From: Sphingobium fuliginis
GTDB taxonomy: Bacteria; Pseudomonadota; Alphaproteobacteria; Sphingomonadales; Sphingomonadaceae
Direction: 5' to 3'
Assembly: GCF_004152845.1 (NCBI RefSeq)
Contig: NZ_SEON01000004.1
Coordinates: 248,001-312,000, forward strand
DNA length: 64,000 bases
The translations under genes were made by a program, and so were the position numbers. Shown in pieces: positions 36,557 through 43,962 of this stretch; the first letter of the stretch is position 1; each line of letters opens with the position of its first letter. The notes below the pieces were generated by a model that was given only the letters and a program-made list of their open reading frames with translations, did no database searches and was not told where the DNA came from.

Positions 36557-38970
36557 TCCCGCGCGCCACCTACCGCCTGCAACTGACCCGCGACTTCCCC
36601 TTCGCGGCGGCGGAGGACATCGTTCCCTATCTGGCGGCGCTGGGGGTGAGCCATGTCTATGCATCCCCGATCACGATGGCGCGCAGCGGATCGACCCATG
36701 GCTATGACGTGATCGATCCGACCCGCATCAATCCCGAACTGGGGGGCGAAAGCGGCTTCCGCAGCCTCGCCGCCGCGCTTCGCGCGCGGGGCATGGGCAT
36801 CATCATCGACATCGTGCCCAATCACATGGGCGTGGCGGGCGGCGAAAACCCTTATTGGAACGACGTTCTTCGCCTTGGGCCGGATAGCCCCTATGCGGGC
36901 TGGTTCGACATCGACTGGCAGAGCGGTCCGCTGGTGCTGCCGCTGCTGGGCGCGACCCTGACCCAAGCGATCGAGGATGGCGACATCAGGCTTTCAGCCG
37001 GAAACGATCCGCACCTGCTGCTCTATGGCGACCAACGGCTGCCGCTAAAGCCGGGATCGCTGGAACAGGAACCTGACGAGCTGCGCCGCCTGCTGGACAT
37101 GCAGCATTACCGGCTGGTCCACTGGCGCGCCGCCAATGACCTGCTGAACTGGCGGCGCTTTTTCTCGATCAACGATCTGGCGGGCCTGCGGATCGAGGAC
37201 ACCGCCATATTCCATGCCACGCACCGGCTATATTTCGACCTGTTCCGGGAGGGGCTGATCGACGGCGTGCGGGTCGACCATGTCGATGGCCTGTCCGACC
37301 CCGCCGCCTATTGCCGGTCCCTGCGCGCCGCATTCGATGCGATCCGTTCCGGACCGGATCGCGCCTATATCGTGGTGGAGAAGATCCTGGCCGCGGACGA
37401 GCCGCTTTCGCCCGATTGGGGAGTCGACGGCACCAGCGGCTATGATTTCATGAGCGACATGACGGCGCTTCTCCACGATCCGTCCGGTGAAGCGCCGCTC
37501 CGGGCATTGTGGCAGAACCTCGACCCCGAACATGGCGATCCGGCCAGGGTGGTGCTGGAGGCGCGCCGCGACATGCTGTCCTGGCAGTTCGAAGGCCAGC
37601 TTGCCGGCTGCGCCGCTGCGTTCGCTGCCATTGCCGGTTCGGCGCGGACCGCCGACGCCGCGCTGGAAGCCGTCACTCCCGCAATGATCCGCAGGGCGAT
37701 CGAACGGCTGCTCTGGGTCTTTCCCGTCTATCGCACCTATGGCGACGGCCGCGCTGCGCCGATGAGCGACGCGACGGTCCGCGAACGGGCCTGGAACGCC
37801 GTTCAGCCGCACCTCCCACCCGGCGAGGCAGAGGTGGCAAGGCATATCCTTGACTGGTTGGGAGGCACTGGTCCGGGCGATGCCGATTGCGCTGCGGAGG
37901 CCGTGCGGCGCTTCCAGCAGCTTTCCGCACCCATCGCCGCCAAGGGCGTGGAGGACACCGCCTTCTACCGCTACGCCCCGCTGCTATCCGCCAATGACGT
38001 GGGGTCCGATCCGGAACGGTTCGCCCTTTCTCCGGAGGAATTTCACCGAAGGGTGCAGGCCCGTGCAGAGGTCTTTCCCCATGCCATGCTCGCGACGGCG
38101 ACCCACGACCATAAGCGCGGCGAGGATGTTCGTGCCCGGCTTGCGGTGCTGAGCGCCGTCCCGCGACTGTGGGAGGAGGCGGTCGGCCGATGGTCGCGCA
38201 TGGCGGACGAATGCGGCGCAGACGTTCATCCCGCTGATCGTTACCAGCTCTTTCAGACGCTTTTCGGCGCATGGCCGGCATCGGCCGATCGGGCTTTGCC
38301 GGAGGATTTTCCCGGCCGTATTTCCGGCTGGCTTGAAAAGTCCCTCCGCGAAGCGCGGCTGCGATCGAGCTGGGAACAACCCGAAGCGGGCTATGAGGCG
38401 GACGCCCGGAAGCTGCTGCATCACCTTCTGGCAAAACCGGAATTCACGCGGGACATGGGGGCCTTCGTGGCGCGGCTCCTCCCCGCGGCGCGCGCCGACA
38501 GCCTGGTCCAGACCGCCCTCAAATTCACCCTGCCCGGCATGCCCGACATCTATCAGGGTAGCGAACTGGAAGACCTGAGCCTCGTCGATCCCGACAACCG
38601 GCGGCCCGTCGACTATGCACGCCGGCTCCGCCTATTGGACGAGGGCGACGTGGCAGAGGGGGAGAAGATGGCCCTCATCCAACGCCTGCTCCGCTACCGG
38701 AAGGATCATCCCGACCTGTTCGCGCTGGGCAGCTATCGTCCGCTTGGCCCGGCTGGCCCCAGGGCGGAGCATATATTCGCGTTCGAACGCCGTCATGCGG
38801 GCGTGCGCCTTTGCTGCGCCGTCATGATCCGCTGCGGACGGATTTTGACCGAACAGGGCACCCTGCCCCCAGCCCAATGGTGGAGCGACAGCCGGTTGGA
38901 GGGTAAGGTCGATCCGATGGCAGCCGAAATGTTCGCCAGCACCCCCTATTTCATTAACCTGAGTGAATAA
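36553..38970 (+). CDS. treY: Malto-oligosyltrehalose synthase TreY
   Basis: An 805-residue GH13 enzyme from the ATG at 36553, overlapping the malQ stop. It has the TreY-specific start RATYRLQLTRDFPF, then YASPITMARSGSTHGYDVID, DGVRVDHVDGLSDP, YIVVEKILAADE and FTLPGMPDIYQGSELEDLSL. It turns the reducing-end linkage of maltooligosaccharides into an alpha,alpha-1,1 bond, forming maltooligosyltrehalose. Together with GlgX, MalQ and TreZ it completes a glycogen-to-trehalose route. Confidence 0.95.
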   Translation: MIPRATYRLQLTRDFPFAAAEDIVPYLAALGVSHVYASPITMARSGSTHGYDVIDPTRINPELGGESGFRSLAAALRARGMGIIIDIVPNHMGVAGGENPYWNDVLRLGPDSPYAGWFDIDWQSGPLVLPLLGATLTQAIEDGDIRLSAGNDPHLLLYGDQRLPLKPGSLEQEPDELRRLLDMQHYRLVHWRAANDLLNWRRFFSINDLAGLRIEDTAIFHATHRLYFDLFREGLIDGVRVDHVDGLSDPAAYCRSLRAAFDAIRSGPDRAYIVVEKILAADEPLSPDWGVDGTSGYDFMSDMTALLHDPSGEAPLRALWQNLDPEHGDPARVVLEARRDMLSWQFEGQLAGCAAAFAAIAGSARTADAALEAVTPAMIRRAIERLLWVFPVYRTYGDGRAAPMSDATVRERAWNAVQPHLPPGEAEVARHILDWLGGTGPGDADCAAEAVRRFQQLSAPIAAKGVEDTAFYRYAPLLSANDVGSDPERFALSPEEFHRRVQARAEVFPHAMLATATHDHKRGEDVRARLAVLSAVPRLWEEAVGRWSRMADECGADVHPADRYQLFQTLFGAWPASADRALPEDFPGRISGWLEKSLREARLRSSWEQPEAGYEADARKLLHHLLAKPEFTRDMGAFVARLLPAARADSLVQTALKFTLPGMPDIYQGSELEDLSLVDPDNRRPVDYARRLRLLDEGDVAEGEKMALIQRLLRYRKDHPDLFALGSYRPLGPAGPRAEHIFAFERRHAGVRLCCAVMIRCGRILTEQGTLPPAQWWSDSRLEGKVDPMAAEMFASTPYFINLSE

Positions 38971-38976
38971 GGAGAA

Positions 38977-39372
38977 ATGTCGAGGAACATAAGCAGGTTC
39001 CGCGAGTATACGCCAGAAGCGGCGATCTGTGTACCGGCCGCGTCATGCAAAGCAGGCCCGATGATCGACAGCAATATTCTTCCATGGTTGGCAGCCAACA
39101 GCGAAAATATCCAGTTGCACTTCAACGCGCATCTTGAAAGCCACACAACGGTTGCGCGTCATCTTCTGCACCGCGAGCGGCTCGGCGACGTGCTGCATTT
39201 CGCCGGTCAGGACGCTCGCGCCGCCTGCATCGACAGCGGAACGCTCTGGGAATTGAGCATCCGGCATTGGGACGGCAGCGACACGCATCTGGCCGGGCCG
39301 TCGCTCGAACAATGTCTGGCGCTGGCTGAGGCCCTTCTGATCTCCTCGACGCGGGATGCGCTCGCCGCCTGA
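38977..39372 (+). CDS. Hypothetical protein at the end of the trehalose operon
   Basis: Up to 131 residues from the ATG at 38977, six bases after the treY stop. The ribosome-site-like GGAG is only two bases before that ATG, so the alternative ATG at 39061 (MIDSNILPWLAANSENIQLH, 103 residues) may be the true start. The sequence looks globular (LLHRERLGDVLHFAGQDARA, GPSLEQCLALAEALL). No family is recognised. Position suggests co-expression with trehalose synthesis. Confidence 0.6.
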   Translation: MSRNISRFREYTPEAAICVPAASCKAGPMIDSNILPWLAANSENIQLHFNAHLESHTTVARHLLHRERLGDVLHFAGQDARAACIDSGTLWELSIRHWDGSDTHLAGPSLEQCLALAEALLISSTRDALAA

Positions 39373-39408
39373 TCGCGGCGGCAGGTCATGTCCGGCAGGC
39401 TGGCGCAA

Positions 39409-40176
39409 TCAGGGCAGGCCTATGCCCGTTATCTCCTCCAGCCTCTGAAGCAGCCGGTCCTGAAAGCCGGTGTCGGTCACTTCGCCGGCCGGCTCCTCCA
39501 TCTGAAGATCGTGCCAATAGCGACCGCTGACCAGCGCCGCCGGGTCGGTGCTGGCGGCAAGCCAAACCTGAGTCCTGCGGCCCGTGTCGATGTCGACGGG
39601 CGCGCTGGCCCCGCCCATGCGCGTGCGCACCCATCCGGGGTCGACGGCGCTGCAGACGACATCCGGCCAACGGCGCGACAATGCGGCGGCAAGGGCAGCG
39701 ACATGCAGCTTGGTCTCCGCATAGGCCTTGCCCGCGTCCCATTCGCGCTTTTCCCAGTCGAGATCGTCAAGGGAGCCCTCGCCGCCCCGATGCAGGCTGC
39801 TGCTGAGATAGACGAGGCGTGACGGCCGATCGATGAGGGCGGTGAGCATATAGGGCGCCAGGCTGTTCACGGCGAAGATCGTCGCATGTCCCGCTGCAGC
39901 CGGTCCCCGGTCCGCCGTGCTGTAGATCCCGGCATTGTGGATGATGGCGTCCATCCTGCCCAGGGCATTGACCTGATCGGCCACGTCGCGTGTTTGGGCG
40001 GCGCTGCTGAGATCGCCCACGACAAGCCCGCCGGACCGCTTTCCCAGCCCGTCCAGTGCCGCGGCCCGCTCCGGCGAACGCGCATGCAGGATCACCTCAT
40101 GCCCATCGTCCATCAGCGCTTCGGCGGCGGCACGTCCCAGGCCTTCGGTGCTGCCGGTTATGAAAATGCGCGACAT
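39409..40176 (-). CDS. SDR-family oxidoreductase
   Basis: A 255-residue short-chain dehydrogenase from the ATG at 40176, which has GGAGC just upstream; the longer frame has no such site. Cofactor loop TGSTEGLGRAAAEAL, then IIHNAGIY, LVYLSSSLHRGG, and a Tyr/Lys pair in KAYAETKLH. Substrate unknown. It lies tail-to-tail with the hypothetical gene of the trehalose operon and 127 bases downstream of the phosphodiesterase gene. Confidence 0.85.
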   Translation of the reverse strand: MSRIFITGSTEGLGRAAAEALMDDGHEVILHARSPERAAALDGLGKRSGGLVVGDLSSAAQTRDVADQVNALGRMDAIIHNAGIYSTADRGPAAAGHATIFAVNSLAPYMLTALIDRPSRLVYLSSSLHRGGEGSLDDLDWEKREWDAGKAYAETKLHVAALAAALSRRWPDVVCSAVDPGWVRTRMGGASAPVDIDTGRRTQVWLAASTDPAALVSGRYWHDLQMEEPAGEVTDTGFQDRLLQRLEEITGIGLP

Positions 40177-40303
40177 ATCGGCTCCTTCCTTTTGCCGGCT
40201 TTGCCCCAGCCATATCCAATTGTGAACAAGGATAACGCATGCCGAGGCATCGGGTAGCAGCCCGGAACGGGCCAAACCGATCCGGCAATGCACAACCCTT
40301 GCC

Positions 40304-41149
40304 TCAGGGCCGCTCGTTCATCAGCGTCCGGACCAGAAGCTGCATGCTGCCGTCGAATTTCGCGAGCATCACATGATCGTCCGCGGTTTCGAAATGGGTG
40401 ATCAGCCCCTCTTCGGTCCATCGGTGGAGTGCATAGGCCGGCGGATCGGCAACGATCATCGGGCGGTTGTCCGGAGCGTCCGGGTCCATCGGCCGCAGGT
40501 CGAGGGCAAGCTGCGGCGCGGTCGAGGAGCAGATCGCAATGGTCGTGCCTTTCCACGGCGCCACTGCGGATCGGTGAATATGACCGCAGAGGATCGCTTG
40601 CAGATTGGGGCGACCGGCGATCGTCGCAGCGAAGCGCCGGACCCAGGGTTCTTCGGGATGGGTGTTCATCCAGTCGATGCCGACCTCCACCGGGGGATGG
40701 TGCATGACGATCAGCGTCGGAGTGATGCTGTCCTCGTCCAGCCGCGCGGCGAGCCATTGCGCGCGCCGCTCGCAGAAGGCGCCACCATGACGCCCCGGCT
40801 CCAGCGTGTCGAGCATGATGATCCGCCGCCCATCCTGCGCGATCGCATAATGGACGAAGCCATCCTCCTGGGGAATGTGAGGGAAATGCGCGGCGAAATG
40901 CGCCCGGTCGTCATGATTGCCCATGCAGGGCCACACCGGGAAATCGCACTGGCTGAAGGCGTTGGCGAGGCGGCGGTAGCTGTCCGCATCGCCCCGGTCG
41001 GTCAGGTCGCCGGTCGCCAGCAACAGATCGGGCCGGTTGGGACCATCATTCAGGGCACGCAGGACCTGGTCCAGCCGCTTGCGGTTGAACTCGGCGGGAT
41101 TGTCCGGATCGAACCCCAGATGGATGTCCGTGACCTGCGCGATCAGCAT
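40304..41149 (-). CDS. cpdA: Calcineurin-like phosphodiesterase, CpdA type
   Basis: A 281-residue metallophosphoesterase with the full set of dinuclear metal motifs: QVTDIHLGF (D8, H10), LLATGDLTDRG, PCMGNHDDR, VMHHPP and CGHIHRS. This matches class III 3',5'-cyclic-nucleotide phosphodiesterases such as E. coli CpdA, though relatives act on other phosphodiesters. It lies 130 bases downstream of, and on the same strand as, an operon that includes a protein with two cyclic-nucleotide-binding domains, a suggestive pairing. Confidence 0.8.
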   Translation of the reverse strand: MLIAQVTDIHLGFDPDNPAEFNRKRLDQVLRALNDGPNRPDLLLATGDLTDRGDADSYRRLANAFSQCDFPVWPCMGNHDDRAHFAAHFPHIPQEDGFVHYAIAQDGRRIIMLDTLEPGRHGGAFCERRAQWLAARLDEDSITPTLIVMHHPPVEVGIDWMNTHPEEPWVRRFAATIAGRPNLQAILCGHIHRSAVAPWKGTTIAICSSTAPQLALDLRPMDPDAPDNRPMIVADPPAYALHRWTEEGLITHFETADDHVMLAKFDGSMQLLVRTLMNERP

Positions 41150-41279
41150 TGGTCCTTGCTCCCCTTATTCGTGTCCTCGGCCACTCGTCGGCGCCATCCG
41201 CTCCTGCAAAGGCTATGCCCGGTTCCGCCGTTTCAACCGGGCTCCCGCCCATGCAGCAGCACGCGATAGGCTGATGTGC

Positions 41280-43076
41280 TCAGCGCCTTCCGCCTGTGGC
41301 CGCATCTTTCCCGATCGAACGGCTGGCGGGAACCCATGGCGCGTCATCGCCGGCATGATAGCTGTGACACATGGCGCAACCCGATGGCACGTCCGCCTTG
41401 GCCTTTTCCCCGCCATGGCAGGTGCGGCAACTGTCGATGCCGGGCAGCAGCAACTGCTTGGCATCGTGCGATTTGGGCGCGGCATGGCAGCTTTCGCATT
41501 TCTCGGTCCGGTGTGCGGCATGGTCGAACCAGCCGTTCATCATATAGCGCATCGGCTGATGCACCGGCAGCACCTGCCAACCCGCATTGCCGTTCGTGCC
41601 CGGCGGCGTGACGGTATGGCAGTCGTAGCAGGCGCCGCCCCTGGAGAAGACCGCCGTGACGGCATCTTCCGCGCGGGACGGACGTGCCGCCGCCGCCCCG
41701 AAATAGGCATGGTAGAGCCGCCCCTGCGCATAATCGCCGGGCCGCCGCCGCGCCGTTCCGCCCAAGGCCGTCGGCTGGGCCGGGCCGGTCGAACGGAAAT
41801 AGGCCCGCAGGTCCGCGACAACCTGATCCGGCTGGCCGTGGCGCAGCGTGCGGACGGTGCCGCCGATCGTCTCGAAGGCGAGGCTGTGGCACATCTGGCA
41901 GTCGCGCTCCATGTCCACCGGCAGGAAGCGCACGCCATCGGCGGTCGGCTTGTGGCAATCCTTGCAGGCAAGCGCGTCGCCAAAGCCATATTGCGCCTTC
42001 ATCGTCCGCGCCATTTTCGCGACACCGCCCCTCGCGGACAAGTGGATGTCGTGCGGGAATTTAAGGCCGCTATCGTCCATCGGCCTGCTGTCGAGCGATG
42101 CGCGGGAGAAGCGGGGATGCTGGCCCGGCCGCGCCTGCACCAGCGCGGAAAATTGCGGATGGCTGGTGCCGAAATCGGCGGCATTGCCCAGTTTCGTGTC
42201 CTTCAGCCGGTCCTTCAGCGTACCGTGGCAGTCGGTGCAGAAGGCCTGCTGCGTGGGCTGCATCGGACCTGCGCCCTCATGTTCGCGGTGGCAGTCGACG
42301 CAGGCGCCCTCAGGCGGCTTGCCGAAGGCGGCGGCCACTCCCGCCAGCAGCTTGTCGCCCAGTCCCCCTTCAGCCCGTGCCATGGCGATGCGGGCGGCCG
42401 GTGCATGGTCGTGCGCATCCCTGTGGCATGTCTGGCAGGCGCTGTCGCGGACCGAGACGAACGCCTTTTGATGGCAGGTTTCGCAGCGGCCTTCGAGGGC
42501 GTGGTGGGCCTGACTGAGCGGACCGGAGGACCAGGCCTTGTCGCCTACCATCTTGTAGATGTTGCGCGTGTCGTCCACGGGACGACCGGCATAGCTCCAG
42601 ATCGGAATGGCGAGGAAGCCGATCAGGATCGCCAACGCCAGCGCCCAGGCCGTCAGCCGCTTGCCGGGCAGCAGGCCGCGCAGGGAGAAGACCTTCGTCT
42701 CCTCCTTTTCCTCCGAGGCTTCTGACACGGCGTCGACGCGGCGGATGGAGAGAATGGTCGCGCCGTCGTCGCCCCGCGACAGGGTGACGCGATGACCGCC
42801 GAAGCGCAGTTCCGCGCCCTTGGCTGGGTCGATCTCCGCACGCAGCACCGTGCGGCCCTCCAGCTCGAAGCCCAAGGTGCCGGTGGCGCGCACGCGGATG
42901 GTGCGTTCGTCGACCTGCTCGATCCGGGCATGGTCGGGCTCCAGCGCCAGGTCGGGCAAGTGGATGTCGCTTTCAGCCGCGCGGCCGAGGGAGAGTTGCG
43001 CCTGGGCGATGGTGGCGGCGCGAACGATCTCACGGCCATCGGCGGTGAGGCTGATCTGGCGGACTAGAAAGCTCAT
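41280..43076 (-). CDS. FHA domain / membrane anchor / ten-haem cytochrome c fusion
   Basis: A 598-residue protein from the ATG at 43076 (preceded by GGTGAGCCTGAG; a start at 43112 would overlap the upstream gene). Residues 1-110 form an FHA-like phosphothreonine-binding module (SLGRAAESDIHL, PDHARIE). One transmembrane helix is at about 141-160. The rest, in the periplasm, holds ten CXXCH haem sites (CETCH at 198, then CQTCH, CVDCH, CTDCH, CKDCH, CQMCH, CYDCH, CESCH, CRTCH, CAMCH). The FHA part would face the cytoplasm. I infer an electron carrier whose assembly or activity is set by protein phosphorylation. It ends a three-gene operon. Confidence 0.85.
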   Translation of the reverse strand: MSFLVRQISLTADGREIVRAATIAQAQLSLGRAAESDIHLPDLALEPDHARIEQVDERTIRVRATGTLGFELEGRTVLRAEIDPAKGAELRFGGHRVTLSRGDDGATILSIRRVDAVSEASEEKEETKVFSLRGLLPGKRLTAWALALAILIGFLAIPIWSYAGRPVDDTRNIYKMVGDKAWSSGPLSQAHHALEGRCETCHQKAFVSVRDSACQTCHRDAHDHAPAARIAMARAEGGLGDKLLAGVAAAFGKPPEGACVDCHREHEGAGPMQPTQQAFCTDCHGTLKDRLKDTKLGNAADFGTSHPQFSALVQARPGQHPRFSRASLDSRPMDDSGLKFPHDIHLSARGGVAKMARTMKAQYGFGDALACKDCHKPTADGVRFLPVDMERDCQMCHSLAFETIGGTVRTLRHGQPDQVVADLRAYFRSTGPAQPTALGGTARRRPGDYAQGRLYHAYFGAAAARPSRAEDAVTAVFSRGGACYDCHTVTPPGTNGNAGWQVLPVHQPMRYMMNGWFDHAAHRTEKCESCHAAPKSHDAKQLLLPGIDSCRTCHGGEKAKADVPSGCAMCHSYHAGDDAPWVPASRSIGKDAATGGRR

Positions 43077-43083
43077 CTCAGGC

Positions 43084-43962
43084 TCACCAGTAGAAGAAGA
43101 CGCTGACGACATGCGCGGTCAGCGCGGCCAGCAGGGCAAAGGTGGCGGGCACATGGACGTAGAGCCAGATTTCCAGCAGCGCCTTCAGCTTCAGGTGGCG
43201 GCGCAGACGGGCCAGCATGGCCTGCTTGCGCTCCAGCAGGGCGTCGATCCTCTCCAGCGGGTCGTTGCCGGTATCGGGCGTCTCGCCCGTCCAGCGGCGC
43301 AGCGCAGCCTGCGCCCTCGCCGTGGCGCAGCGGGGATAGCGGCCCGACAGGCGGGCGATCAGGCCGCCGCCGAAGGGATCATCCTCCAGCGACTGGCGCA
43401 CCAGCGCGGCCTGTTCATGGGTCAATGGCTGCGCGGCATCATGCAGTTGCCGGTCGATGGCGCGCACCGCGTCGAGCATCTGCACCTGCGTCATTTCGGC
43501 GCGGTTGTTGCTGAGCGCGGCGGGCAGCGTCGCATAGACGGCGATGCCGAACAGACCCGACAGGATCACCAGCATCATCAGCGCATAGGCGAGGGTATGG
43601 ACATTCCATCCGAGCTGGAAGCCGGTGTGCAGCGTGGCGATGACGATCAGGCTGAGGCCGAGATAGACATGGGCGGAGGTCCAGGCCTTGAGCGACCAGC
43701 GTCCCCGCGTCATCGCCCGCTTGCGCAGGCCGAGCAGGGTCAGCCAAAGGATCAGCAGCACGCCGATCGTGCCCATGGCATAGCCGTACCAGCTCCCGCC
43801 ATTATGACGCGGCGTGACGTCGACCAGCATGTAGCTGGCGATCGACAGGACGCAGATCAGCGTCGCGATCTTCAGCCAGCGGAAACCGGCGTGACGAAGA
43901 AAGCCGTCATGCAGCACTTCACCCTTGGCGCGGCGAATGGGGCTGGCGGCTCCGGCAGCCAT
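43084..43962 (-). CDS. Polytopic membrane protein, cytochrome-b-like
   Basis: A 292-residue protein with about five hydrophobic helices (roughly 29-48, 58-78, 95-118, 121-146, 262-290) and a charged loop between about 150 and 260. Histidines sit in or at helix ends at H98, H112, H122, H270 and H284, a distribution suited to b-haem ligation. It overlaps the upstream FAD/FeS gene by one base (TGATG) and precedes the ten-haem FHA protein by seven bases. I infer that it carries electrons across the inner membrane between those two proteins. Haem binding itself is not proven. Confidence 0.65.
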   Translation of the reverse strand: MAAGAASPIRRAKGEVLHDGFLRHAGFRWLKIATLICVLSIASYMLVDVTPRHNGGSWYGYAMGTIGVLLILWLTLLGLRKRAMTRGRWSLKAWTSAHVYLGLSLIVIATLHTGFQLGWNVHTLAYALMMLVILSGLFGIAVYATLPAALSNNRAEMTQVQMLDAVRAIDRQLHDAAQPLTHEQAALVRQSLEDDPFGGGLIARLSGRYPRCATARAQAALRRWTGETPDTGNDPLERIDALLERKQAMLARLRRHLKLKALLEIWLYVHVPATFALLAALTAHVVSVFFYW

